From: Fodinicurvata sediminis DSM 21159
Lineage (GTDB): Bacteria; Pseudomonadota; Alphaproteobacteria; Kiloniellales; DSM-21159
Assembly: GCF_000420625.1 (NCBI RefSeq)
Contig: NZ_ATVH01000017.1
Location: 124,001 to 188,000 of the forward strand
DNA: 64,000 bases
Direction of reading: 5' to 3'
Below the pieces are notes generated by a model. The model searched no databases and was not told where the DNA came from. It saw nothing but the letters and a program-made list of their open reading frames with translations. This document shows, one piece after another, positions 14,928 through 23,422 of this stretch (the stretch's first letter is position 1; each line of letters starts with the position of its first letter). Position numbers and translations under genes: made by a program.

Positions 14928-15989
14928 TCATGCGTCCTGGGGCTCCGGGACAGGGCGCGCGCCGGGGGGCTGCAGCTCCGCCAGCGGCCAGCGCGGCCGG
15001 GCGGGGAAGTCCAGCGGTGCGGAGTCTCCAAGCCGCAGGCGCTCCAGGCCGGCCCAGGCGATCATGGCGGCGTTGTCGGTGCAGAGCTTGAGCGGCGGCG
15101 CCACCAGCCGTGTGTCCACTTCGCCGGCCAGGCGGTCCAGGCGGGCGCGCAGGGCCGCGTTGGCGGCGACCCCGCCGGCGACCACCAGCGGGCCCGGCTG
15201 GCCGCGTTCGGCCCGGAAGCGCGCCAGTGCGTTGCGGCAGCGGTCCTCCAGGATGTCGGCCACGGCGGCCTGGAAGCTGGCGGCCAGGTCCCGGCGGTCC
15301 TGCAGGCTCGGCGCCTCGAGCTCGGACAATGCCTGGCGCACCGCGGTCTTCAGGCCGGAAAAGGAAAAGTCGCAGCCGGGGCGGCCCTTCATGGGCCGGG
15401 GCAGGGCGAAGCGGCCGGCGTCCCCCTGCTTTGCCGCCTGCTCCAGGGCCGGCCCGCCCGGATAGCCCAGGTCCAGCAGCTTGGCCGACTTGTCGAAGGC
15501 CTCGCCGGCGGCGTCGTCCACCGTGCCGCCATAGCGCTGGTAGCGGCCGACGCCGTCCACGGCCAGCAGCTGGCAGTGCCCGCCGGAGACCAGCAGCAGC
15601 AGGTAGGGGAAGGACACATTGTCGCTGAGCCGCACCGTCAGGGCATGGCCCTCAAGATGATTGACGGCCAGGAAGGGCAGATCGTGCACGGCGGCCAGTG
15701 CCTTGGCGGTCATGACACCCACCAGCACGCCGCCGATCAGCCCGGGACCCGAGGTGGCGGCTACGCCGTCGAGCTGCCCGAAGGACAGTCCGGCCTCCTC
15801 CATGGTGGCGGCGATCAGGCGGTCGAGATGCTCCAGATGGCTGCGCGCCGCAATCTCGGGCACCACGCCGCCGAACTCCCGATGCTCGGTGATCTGGGAC
15901 AGCACCTTGTGCGCCACGATGGTCCGGTCGTCACGGACCACGGCGGCGGCGGTCTCGTCACAGGAGGTCTCGATGCCCAGTACCAGCAT
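14928..15989 (-). CDS. tsaD: tRNA N6-adenosine threonylcarbamoyltransferase
   Basis: A 353-residue member of the Kae1/TsaD family that transfers threonylcarbamoyl to A37 of ANN-decoding tRNAs. It starts [18 protein letters not shown]; the metal-binding HLEGH (VNHLEGHAL) and later [23 protein letters not shown]-type and GGVAAN motifs are all present. The open frame continues far upstream but only as antisense to hemC, so the ATG at 15989 is the real start. It is divergent from hemC across a 168-bp gap and followed closely by gpsA. Confidence 0.95.
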   Translation of the reverse strand: MLVLGIETSCDETAAAVVRDDRTIVAHKVLSQITEHREFGGVVPEIAARSHLEHLDRLIAATMEEAGLSFGQLDGVAATSGPGLIGGVLVGVMTAKALAAVHDLPFLAVNHLEGHALTVRLSDNVSFPYLLLLVSGGHCQLLAVDGVGRYQRYGGTVDDAAGEAFDKSAKLLDLGYPGGPALEQAAKQGDAGRFALPRPMKGRPGCDFSFSGLKTAVRQALSELEAPSLQDRRDLAASFQAAVADILEDRCRNALARFRAERGQPGPLVVAGGVAANAALRARLDRLAGEVDTRLVAPPLKLCTDNAAMIAWAGLERLRLGDSAPLDFPARPRWPLAELQPPGARPVPEPQDA

Positions 15990-16157
15990 GTATTTCGTCT
16001 CAAAGCAATTGCGCGTGCGCGGGGCCTGCGGGCCTTTATCCTCCCGCCTAGCTATGCCTATAACTGGCACTGCCCCGGGGCAAGCGAAAGACGCCCACTG
16101 GATTAAATGATGCACCGGGGAACTATTTGTAGAATTTGAGGGGAAAGACACAGCGGC

Positions 16158-17096
16158 ATGCCTCTTCTGAAACTGGGAACGCGCGGCAGCCTTCTGGCGC
16201 TGGCACAGGCCGAGGAGGCGAAGCGCCTGCTGGCGGCGGCCCATCCCGAGCTGCGCGCCGAGGACGCCATCGAGATCGTGGTCATCAAGACCACCGGCGA
16301 CCGAGTGCTGGACCGGCCGCTGGCGGAGATCGGCGGCAAGGGCCTGTTCGTCAAGGAAATCGAGGAGGCGTTGGGCGACGGTCGGATCGACGCCGCCGTG
16401 CACTCCATGAAGGACGTGCCCACCTGGCTGCCCGACGGCTATGCTATCGCGGTCATCCTGGAACGCGAGGATCCGCGCGATGCCTTCTTCTCGCTCCATG
16501 GCGCGTCTCTTGCCGACCTGCCCCGGGGCGCCCGGGTGGGCTCGGCCTCGCTGCGCCGTCAGTCGCAGATCCGCCATGCGCGCCCGGACCTGGAGGTGGT
16601 CAACTTCCGCGGCAACGTGCAGTCCCGCTTGCGCAAGCTGGAAGAGGGACAGGTCGATGCCACCCTGCTGGCGCTGGCCGGGCTGAAGCGCCTGGGACGC
16701 GAGGACCTGCTGCAGGCGGTGCTGCCGGTCGAGGAGATGCTGCCGGCGGCCGGCCAGGGCGCCATCGGCCTGGAATGCCGGCAAGGGGATTCGCGTACAT
16801 TGGAGTACGTACGATCGATCGACCATGCGGAAACCTCCATCCGCGTGAACGCCGAGCGTGCCTGCCTGGACGTCCTGGAGGGCTCCTGCCGTACGCCGAT
16901 CGCCGCCCTGGCCGAACTGTCGGGCGACGAGCTGCGCCTGCGCGCCCTGGTGGCGGAACCCGACGGCAGCGCGCTCAACCGGGCCGAACGCAGCGGGCCG
17001 GCGGACCAGGCCGTGGAGATCGGCCGCGAAGTGGGGCACGAGCTGCGCGAGGCGGCAGGCGAGGCCTTCTTCGAGGCCCTGAAGGACCTGTTCTGA
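16158..17096 (+). CDS. hemC: Porphobilinogen deaminase (hydroxymethylbilane synthase)
   Basis: A 312-residue enzyme that joins four porphobilinogen units to hydroxymethylbilane in heme synthesis. It has [42 protein letters not shown], the arginines of [10 protein letters not shown] and [10 protein letters not shown], and Cys244 in [11 protein letters not shown], which carries the dipyrromethane cofactor. It leads an operon with hemD (one base between genes), a mitofilin-like protein and HemY. Confidence 0.97.
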   Translation: MPLLKLGTRGSLLALAQAEEAKRLLAAAHPELRAEDAIEIVVIKTTGDRVLDRPLAEIGGKGLFVKEIEEALGDGRIDAAVHSMKDVPTWLPDGYAIAVILEREDPRDAFFSLHGASLADLPRGARVGSASLRRQSQIRHARPDLEVVNFRGNVQSRLRKLEEGQVDATLLALAGLKRLGREDLLQAVLPVEEMLPAAGQGAIGLECRQGDSRTLEYVRSIDHAETSIRVNAERACLDVLEGSCRTPIAALAELSGDELRLRALVAEPDGSALNRAERSGPADQAVEIGREVGHELREAAGEAFFEALKDLF

Positions 17097-17097
17097 G

Positions 17098-17844
17098 ATG
17101 CGCCTGCTGCTGACCCGGCCGCGTGCGGATGCTGAGGAAACCCTGGCGGCGCTGGAGACCAGGGGGCATCAGGTCTGGCTGGAGCCGCTGCTGGAGATCC
17201 AGCCGCATGAAGATGTTCCTCTCGACCTGGAGGGGGTGCAGGGGCTGGTGATCACCAGCCGCAACGGATTGCGCGCCTATCTGCAGACCTCTGCGCGCCG
17301 CGACCTGCCGGTCTATGCCGTGGGGCCGGCCAGTGCCGAGGCCGCGCGCCAGGCCGGTTTCGCTGAAGTGCACTCGGCCGACGGGGACGCGGTCAAGCTG
17401 GCCACCTTGATCCGGCAACAGGTCGATCCCGCGGCTGGTGCCCTGCTGCATCCCTCGGGCCGCGACGTGGCCGGCGCCCTGGGCGCGCGCCTCGAGGCGG
17501 CGGGGTACGATCTGCGCCGCGTGGTGCTGTACGAGGCGCGCGCCGCCCGTGCGCTTTCGCCCGCGACATCTGCGCTCTTGCGGGGCGGTACTCTGGATGC
17601 TGTACTTCTTTTCTCTCCCCGTACGGCGGAGACCTTTGCTAGACTGGTTCAGCAGGAAGGGCTGGGGTCCGCCAGCGCGGGCCTGCAGGCCTTCTGTCTC
17701 AGTCCGGCCGTGGCGGCTGCGGCCGGCAGCTTCTGGCAGGCCGTGCATACGGCGGAAAAGCCGAATCAGGCGGCCATGCTGGCCCTGATCGATGGGATGG
17801 ACCCCGGAACGGGTGAACAGGAAAGCGGAAAAGGAAGCAGATGA
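17098..17844 (+). CDS. hemD: Uroporphyrinogen-III synthase
   Basis: A 248-residue protein with the two-lobed HemD fold. It starts [20 protein letters not shown], with [13 protein letters not shown] and [14 protein letters not shown] in the first lobe, and [30 protein letters not shown] and [10 protein letters not shown] in the second. It closes hydroxymethylbilane with inversion of ring D. It directly follows hemC, and its stop overlaps the start of the next gene (ATGA at 17841), so translation is coupled. Confidence 0.93.
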   Translation: MRLLLTRPRADAEETLAALETRGHQVWLEPLLEIQPHEDVPLDLEGVQGLVITSRNGLRAYLQTSARRDLPVYAVGPASAEAARQAGFAEVHSADGDAVKLATLIRQQVDPAAGALLHPSGRDVAGALGARLEAAGYDLRRVVLYEARAARALSPATSALLRGGTLDAVLLFSPRTAETFARLVQQEGLGSASAGLQAFCLSPAVAAAAGSFWQAVHTAEKPNQAAMLALIDGMDPGTGEQESGKGSR

Positions 17845-19370
17845 CCGAGGATAACGGCGAGAGCGAGACACCGCGCAAACCCGAGGACACCAGCAATTCG
17901 GCCGAGGCCGTCATCGCACGTTTCGGCGGGTTGCGGCCGATGGCCACGAAGATGGGGCTGGCCGTCTCCACCGTTCAGGGCTGGAAGAACCGCGCCCATA
18001 TTCCCCTGTCACGCCACGACGAGATCCGCGCCGCGGCGGAAAAGCATGGCATCGCACTGGACGAGGACGAGCTGACCCGCGCCTGTGGTGAGGAGCAGCA
18101 GCCACAGGCTGCGGCGGCAAGCGAAGCCGGCAGCGAGTCTGCCGGGCGGGCCAAGGGAGACGAAAAGACCGCGAGCGCCACGGAAGCCCCGCGCACCACC
18201 GAGGATGTCTGGCGCACGCGCGAGCCCGCCGCCCCGCGCACCGACACTGCTGATTCGACGCAGGCCCAGGGGGCAACGGAAACACCAGCGCGCCGCAGCG
18301 CAGCCCCGGCTTTGGTGGCCGGCGCCGTCCTGCTGGTCATCGGGGCGGGGGCCGCCGTGATCACCCGCGACGCCTGGCTGCCGCTGGTGGATGGGCAGGC
18401 CGCCAGCTCGACCCAACAGACGGCGGAACGTCTGCAAGCCATCGACGGGCGCCTGGAGCAGTTGCAGAACGACCGCAACGGGTTGACCCAGGACGACCTG
18501 AAGCCTCTGGCATCGCAACTTGAAGGCCTGGATGAGCGGATGGCGGAACTGGCCGGCCAGGTCGAGCAGGTCAGCCGCACGGCCGGTCAGGAACAGGACA
18601 GCCTGGACAGCCTGAACGATCAGGTCGGCCAGCTTTCGGGCCGGCTGGACGAGATTTCCGGCAATCTGCCGGGCGGCGAGGTCTGGCAGCAGCAGATGGG
18701 CAAGCTGGAGGACCAGCTGAGCCAGATGACCGATGCCGCCTCGCAGATCCGCACCCGCGCGGAATCGCAGACGGCGGCCGCCTTCGCCGTCGGCCAGCTG
18801 CGCGAGGCCGTGCTGCAGGCCCGGCCCTATGCGAACGAGCTGGCGGCGGTCAGGCGCCTGGACGGCGTGGGCGCGGATATTGCCGAGCCGCTGCAGCAGC
18901 TCGAGGACGGGGCCGAACAGGGCGTGCCCTCCCTGGCGGAACTGAAACGCAGCTTTCCCGCAACGGCACGCGCGATCGTCCGCCAGGCACGCGAGGAGCG
19001 CGCCGACAGCTGGGCCGAAGAGATCTGGAACCGGGCCTCGGCGCTGGTGACGGTGCGCCCGGTGGGCGAGCGCGACGGTGCCGATGCCGAAGCGATCGTG
19101 GCGCGGGCGGAACGGCGCCTGGAGGAGGACCGGCTGCCCGCCGCGGTCCAGGAACTCGAGACTCTGCAGGGGCCGCCGGCCGAAGCGGCGTCCGACTGGC
19201 TGGCGCAGGCCAAGCGGCGCCTGCAGGCCGAGCAGGCCCTGAAGTCACTCGGCCAGAGCGTCTATGACTCCCCGGCGTCCCCAAGTGGACAGGAGGCGGA
19301 TGGACAGGACGCGAGTGGACAGCAGCCGGACGCGAGCGACCCGGACGCACAGGATGGGAGTGACAGCTGA
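17841..19370 (+). CDS. Mitofilin-family inner membrane protein (COG4223) with N-terminal HTH-like domain
   Basis: A 509-residue protein. Residues about 20-75 (AVIARFGGLRPMATKMGLAVSTVQGWKNRAHIP and on) form a small helix-turn-helix-like domain seen at the start of this family in Rhodospirillales ('carph-isopro' type). A Pro/Ala/Glu-rich linker follows, then one membrane helix at about 153-172 (PALVAGAVLLVIGAGAAVIT). A long coiled coil covers about 185-310, and a C-terminal mitofilin-type helical domain reaches about 480, before a Ser/Asp/Gln tail. Alphaproteobacterial Mic60 relatives sit in the hem operon beside HemY and shape the inner membrane. The DNA- or protein-binding role of the N-terminal domain is not known. 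Confidence 0.88.
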   Translation: MTEDNGESETPRKPEDTSNSAEAVIARFGGLRPMATKMGLAVSTVQGWKNRAHIPLSRHDEIRAAAEKHGIALDEDELTRACGEEQQPQAAAASEAGSESAGRAKGDEKTASATEAPRTTEDVWRTREPAAPRTDTADSTQAQGATETPARRSAAPALVAGAVLLVIGAGAAVITRDAWLPLVDGQAASSTQQTAERLQAIDGRLEQLQNDRNGLTQDDLKPLASQLEGLDERMAELAGQVEQVSRTAGQEQDSLDSLNDQVGQLSGRLDEISGNLPGGEVWQQQMGKLEDQLSQMTDAASQIRTRAESQTAAAFAVGQLREAVLQARPYANELAAVRRLDGVGADIAEPLQQLEDGAEQGVPSLAELKRSFPATARAIVRQAREERADSWAEEIWNRASALVTVRPVGERDGADAEAIVARAERRLEEDRLPAAVQELETLQGPPAEAASDWLAQAKRRLQAEQALKSLGQSVYDSPASPSGQEADGQDASGQQPDASDPDAQDGSDS

Positions 19371-20845
19371 TGTGGCGCGGCATTCTCTTCTTCATCAAGC
19401 TGGCGATCCTGGTCGCCATTGCCGTCTGGCTGGCGGAACAGCCCGGGGCGGTCTCCATCGAATGGTTGGGCTACCGCGTGGACACCACGGTGGGCCTGCT
19501 GCTGGCCGCGATCTTCATCCTGATGGTGGTCGGCGCGCTGGCCTATCGCTTCTGGCGTGCCTTGCGCGGGGCGCCGCGCTCCCTGGCGCGGGCGCGTCAG
19601 CGCAGTCGCCGGCGCAAGGGCTACGAGGCGCTTACCAACGGGCTGGTGGCGGTGGCCGCCGGCGATGCGCCCAAGGCCAACAAGTGGGCCGGCCGGGCCA
19701 GTCGCCTGCTGGAGGAACCGCCGCTGGTGCGCCTGCTGGAGGCCCAGGCCGCCCAACTGGATAACGACGAGCCGACGGCCCGGGAACGCTTCACGGAAAT
19801 GCTGGAGTACCGCGAGACGCGTTTCCTGGGGCTGCGCGGCCTGTTCCTGCAGGCCATGCGCGACGGCGACGAGGAAGCCGCCCGGCGTTATCTGGAGCGG
19901 GCGCGCAACCTGCGTCCCGAGACCCCCTGGGTCCTGAATGGCCTGTTCGAGCTGAGCGAGCGTACCGGTGACCTGGGACGTGCCGAGGAAACCATGCGCG
20001 AGATCGAGAAGCAGCACCTGCTGCCCCGGCCCGAGACCAACCGCAAGCGCGCCGTGGTGCTGGTGGAAGCCGCCGAGGCGGCCGAAGCTGCGGGCGATAC
20101 CGCGACCGCACGGCGGCACCTGGACCGCGCCCTGAAGCTGGAGCGCGGCTTCGTGCCCGCCATCCTGCTGGCCGCGCGCCTGGACCTGCAGAAGGGGCGC
20201 AAGCGCCGCGCACGCAAGCTGCTGGACCAGGGTTGGCGCGAGCAGCCACATCCCCGGTTGGCCGAAGTCGCCCTTGAGGAACCGGGCCTGGCCGACAAGC
20301 CCTATGAACGGATCAAGCGCATCGAGCGCCTGACACACAGCCATCCGGACCATCCGGAAAGCCGGATCGCGCTGGCGTCCGTGAATCTGGATGCCGAGCT
20401 CTGGGGCGAAGCCCGCTATCACCTGAAGAAGTTGCTTGAAAGCACGCCGGAACAGCGAGTTTTCCGCATGATGGCCACCCTGGAAGAGCGCGAGAACGGC
20501 GATTTGGAGAAGGCCGCGGAGTGGCTGCGCCGGGCGGAGGAGGCCAATCCCGACCCTGCATGGATCTGTGGCAGCTGTGGTGCGATCTCAGGAAAGTGGA
20601 ATGCCCACTGCGGGGTCTGCAACGCCTTCGACACGCTGCTCTGGCGTTCGCCGCGCCACAGTTCGATGAACCTGATCGGTACGCCGCCGGTGGAGGTCGA
20701 GCAGGTCCAGGACGGCGAGTTCAGTGAGGCGCCACCAGAGGAGTCCCCCGAAGAGCCGTCCGAGGCGACGGAGTCGGAGAGCGCGCCTGAGGACTCCGAG
20801 GATACGGAGAAGGCACAAGCGCACGAGAAGGCTCAGTCGGCCTGA
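19370..20845 (+). CDS. HemY-like membrane TPR protein with C-terminal zinc ribbon
   Basis: A 491-residue protein. It has two N-terminal membrane helices (5-25 and 42-62), the HemY_N domain (WRALRGAPRSLARARQRSRRRKGYEALTNGL), then TPR-like helical repeats to about 385. At about 393-414, CGSCG...CGVC forms a rubredoxin-like zinc ribbon, as also found in LapB-type TPR proteins. The tail (430-491) is Glu/Ser-rich. HemY (not the oxidase of that name) is linked to late heme steps but has no proven activity. Its start overlaps the mitofilin stop (TGATG), and its last 13 bases overlap the end of ptsI. Confidence 0.88.
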   Translation: MWRGILFFIKLAILVAIAVWLAEQPGAVSIEWLGYRVDTTVGLLLAAIFILMVVGALAYRFWRALRGAPRSLARARQRSRRRKGYEALTNGLVAVAAGDAPKANKWAGRASRLLEEPPLVRLLEAQAAQLDNDEPTARERFTEMLEYRETRFLGLRGLFLQAMRDGDEEAARRYLERARNLRPETPWVLNGLFELSERTGDLGRAEETMREIEKQHLLPRPETNRKRAVVLVEAAEAAEAAGDTATARRHLDRALKLERGFVPAILLAARLDLQKGRKRRARKLLDQGWREQPHPRLAEVALEEPGLADKPYERIKRIERLTHSHPDHPESRIALASVNLDAELWGEARYHLKKLLESTPEQRVFRMMATLEERENGDLEKAAEWLRRAEEANPDPAWICGSCGAISGKWNAHCGVCNAFDTLLWRSPRHSSMNLIGTPPVEVEQVQDGEFSEAPPEESPEEPSEATESESAPEDSEDTEKAQAHEKAQSA

Positions 20846-22638
20846 AGCGCTTCCAGGAAACGTTCCAGGTGGCGCGAGACTTCGGCGCGGTCCCGTTCGG
20901 CCAGCATCTCCTCTGCCAGCGTCTCTGCCGCTGACAGCCGCAGCAAGCGCGTGCGCGCCTTCACCCGCGGCAGGGCTTTTGGCCCCATGGACAGCTCGCG
21001 CACGCCCAGCCCCAGGAAAAGCCCCGTGTAGCGCGGGTCGGCGGCCATCTCGCCGCAAACCGAGACCGGGCGGTTCCAATGCCGAGCGGCGGTGATGGCT
21101 TCGTGGATCAGGCGCAGCACACCGGCATGCAGCGGGTCGTAGAGGTTGGCCACGCGTTCCTCGCCCCGGTCGATGGCCAGAGTGTAGGAGATCAGGTCAT
21201 TGGTGCCGATGGCAAAGAAGTCGGAGACCTCTGCCAGGGCATGGGCGGCCAGCGCGGCGCCTGGCACCTCGATCATTACGCCAAGCGGTGGCAGCGGGTC
21301 GGGCAGCTTCACGCCCTCTGCGCGCAAGTCGGCCGCCACCTCCTGCAGGATGCCGCGCGCCTCGACCACCTGATCCGTCGAGGAGATCATGGGCAGCAGG
21401 ATGCGTATGGGCCCGCTGGCGGAGGCCCTGAGAATGGCCGAGAATTGCGTGCGCAGCAGCTCGGGCATCCTCAGGGACAGGCGAATGGCGCGCAGGCCCA
21501 TCGCCGGATTGGGAGAGGTCCCGATGTGCTGACCCAGCGAGGGTGCAAGCTTTTCGCCGCCCACATCCAGCGTCCGGATCGTCACCGGCAGGGGAGCCAT
21601 ATCGGAGACGATCTGTCGGAGCAGGCGGGTCTGTTCTTCCTCGCCGGGCAGGTCCTCGCGGTTCATGAAGAGGAATTCCGTGCGCAGCAGGCCGATCCCC
21701 TCGGCGCCGACGTCACGGGCCTGGGAAATCTCGGAGGGCAGCTCCAGATTGGCCTGCAGGGTCAGCCGCGTACCGTCCAGCGTTTCCGCAGGCAGGTTGC
21801 GTATGCCCGAAAGTGCGCGGACGGCGGCGGCCTGCTCCTTGCGCCGTTCTTCATAGAAGGCCAGGCGCTCGGGGCCAGGGTTGAGGAAGATCAGGCCTTC
21901 CTCACCGTCCAGGATCGCCGGAGTACCTGGTGCGATCCCGGTCAGAAGGTCCGAGACGCCCAGCACGGCGGGCAGGCCCAGCGCGCGCGCCATGATGGCG
22001 GTGTGCCCCTCGGCGCCGCCCAGCACCGCGGCGAAACCGCCGATGCGGGCCGGGTTCATCAGGGCCGTGTCGGCGGGCGTGATCTCCTCGGCCACGATGA
22101 TGGAGTTGCGCGGCAGGCTGTCATAGCTCTGGAAATAACGGTCGGTCAGGTTGCGCAGGATGCGCTGGCCCACGTGCTGGACCTCGCTGCCGCGGCTGCG
22201 CAGATAGGGGTCCTCCATGGCATTGAAGGTACCGGCAATCTCCTCGATCTCGGTGGCCACGGCCGCTTCGGCATTGACCTGTTCCTGCTCGATGCGCCGC
22301 GCCACCCCGCTGTGCAGATGGCCGGACTGCAGCATCTGGTCGTGGGCTTCCAGCAGGTAGCCCAGCTCCTCGGCCGAGGAGCCGTGGAAGTTGGTGGCGC
22401 GCTGGCGCAGCTTGCGCAGCTGACGGCGCGCCTTCTCCACCGCCTTTTCGAAACGTGCCAGCTCGGCAGGCACCTCGTCGGGCACCAGTTTCTTTTCGCT
22501 GACCGGTACGTCGCCTGGTTCGCGGAAGAAGATGTGTCCGATGGCGACACCGGCCGAGACCCCAAGCCCCTGCAGGATGCGTTCCTCCGCGGCGCTGGGG
22601 GTATCTGTGCCGTTATCGGCGTTGGGGTCAGTCTTCAT
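20833..22638 (-). CDS. ptsI: Phosphoenolpyruvate-protein phosphotransferase (PTS enzyme I)
   Basis: A 601-residue enzyme that takes phosphate from PEP onto His212 (GGAEGHTAIMARALGLPAV) and passes it to HPr. The N-terminal HPr-binding domain, the swivelling phosphohistidine domain, and the PEP-binding barrel (LRTEFLFMNRE, GEMAADP with the active Cys just before) are complete. There is no N-terminal GAF domain, so it is the plain EI rather than the nitrogen EI-Ntr form. It overlaps ptsH by 11 bases. As no sugar permease is nearby, it likely feeds a regulatory phosphorelay. Confidence 0.95.
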   Translation of the reverse strand: MKTDPNADNGTDTPSAAEERILQGLGVSAGVAIGHIFFREPGDVPVSEKKLVPDEVPAELARFEKAVEKARRQLRKLRQRATNFHGSSAEELGYLLEAHDQMLQSGHLHSGVARRIEQEQVNAEAAVATEIEEIAGTFNAMEDPYLRSRGSEVQHVGQRILRNLTDRYFQSYDSLPRNSIIVAEEITPADTALMNPARIGGFAAVLGGAEGHTAIMARALGLPAVLGVSDLLTGIAPGTPAILDGEEGLIFLNPGPERLAFYEERRKEQAAAVRALSGIRNLPAETLDGTRLTLQANLELPSEISQARDVGAEGIGLLRTEFLFMNREDLPGEEEQTRLLRQIVSDMAPLPVTIRTLDVGGEKLAPSLGQHIGTSPNPAMGLRAIRLSLRMPELLRTQFSAILRASASGPIRILLPMISSTDQVVEARGILQEVAADLRAEGVKLPDPLPPLGVMIEVPGAALAAHALAEVSDFFAIGTNDLISYTLAIDRGEERVANLYDPLHAGVLRLIHEAITAARHWNRPVSVCGEMAADPRYTGLFLGLGVRELSMGPKALPRVKARTRLLRLSAAETLAEEMLAERDRAEVSRHLERFLEALQAD

Positions 22639-22924
22639 CGAATTTGCGCCTGATCAACTCTTCCAGGGCGTCCAGGACTTCGGTGGCATCCGGGCCCTGG
22701 GCCTGCAGTTCCAGTTCACAGCCCGGCCCCGCTGCCAGCATCATCAGACCCATGATGGAGGAGCCGGTAACCTGCTGGTCCCGGCGGATCACCAGGACCT
22801 CGGACTGGTAGGTCGCAACCAGCTTGACGAACTTGGCCGCGGCGCGGGCATGCAGGCCCTTGCGGTTGCAGATCGTGACCTGACGGACCGCCGTTTCCTC
22901 AGAGGGTATGTCGCCGCTGTCCAA
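22628..22924 (-). CDS. ptsH: HPr phosphocarrier protein
   Basis: A 98-residue protein with phospho-acceptor His25 in RKGLHARAAAKFV (His15 in E. coli) and the regulatory serine Ser56 in TGSSIMGLMMLAAGPG (Ser46 in Gram-positive HPr). The serine matters here because an HprK kinase is encoded just upstream. It has an N-terminal extension of about 10 residues. It lies between EIIA and EI on the same strand and is surely part of the same operon. Confidence 0.95.
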   Translation of the reverse strand: MDSGDIPSEETAVRQVTICNRKGLHARAAAKFVKLVATYQSEVLVIRRDQQVTGSSIMGLMMLAAGPGCELELQAQGPDATEVLDALEELIRRKFDED

Positions 22925-22934
22925 GGCCTGTCTC

Positions 22935-23345
22935 CTAGCAGGAGGTTTCGTCTTTCAAGAGCTGGGATGCGATGTGGATGTACTTCCGTCCCGCCTCCTG
23001 TGCCTGCCGGACGGCGCCGGGAAGCTTTTCGCGGTCACGCACGCTGGCCAGCTTGATCAGCATGGGCAGGTTGATGCCAGCAATCACCTCGACGTTCCCC
23101 TGCTCCAGGACGGAGATGGCCAGGTTCGAGGGAGTGCCGCCGAACATGTCCGTCAGGATGACAACGCCGTCGCCTTCGTCTACCTGCGCGACCGATTCGA
23201 TGATCTCCTGGCGGCGCTGCTCCATGTCGTCTTCGGGGCCGATACAGATCGCCAGGGTGTTGGGCTGCGCGCCCACGACGTGCTCCATGGCCGCCACGAA
23301 TTCGCGGGCCAGGTTGCCGTGGGTCACCAGGACGAGACCAATCAT
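22935..23345 (-). CDS. PTS mannose-type EIIA regulatory protein
   Basis: A 136-residue protein starting MIGLVLVTHGNLAREFVAAME, with the phospho-acceptor His9. The ATG at 23345 has a perfect AAGGAGGT ribosome site. The body matches EIIA-Man (GVVILTDMFGGTPSNLAISVL, VIAGINLPMLIKLAS). With no EIIB/C partner nearby, it acts as a regulator in alphaproteobacteria, reading the phosphorylation state of HPr. It precedes ptsH and follows the hprK-rapZ fusion. Confidence 0.94.
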   Translation of the reverse strand: MIGLVLVTHGNLAREFVAAMEHVVGAQPNTLAICIGPEDDMEQRRQEIIESVAQVDEGDGVVILTDMFGGTPSNLAISVLEQGNVEVIAGINLPMLIKLASVRDREKLPGAVRQAQEAGRKYIHIASQLLKDETSC

Positions 23346-23422
23346 TCTACCTCCTTGCCGGCACCGGTTGGCTGTTCTAGCGCAAATAAGGGGGCTGTGC
23401 AGCCTGAAATGGCATGCCTGCC

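Noticed and set aside
13467-16106. Open frame of 879 codons on the plus strand
   Set aside because: It runs antisense across yciI, gpsA and tsaD, all recognisable. Its translation is a Gly/Ala/Gln-rich shadow with no motifs.
15990-17039. N-terminal extension of tsaD on the minus strand
   Set aside because: It would be antisense to hemC; the TsaD family begins at [12 protein letters not shown].
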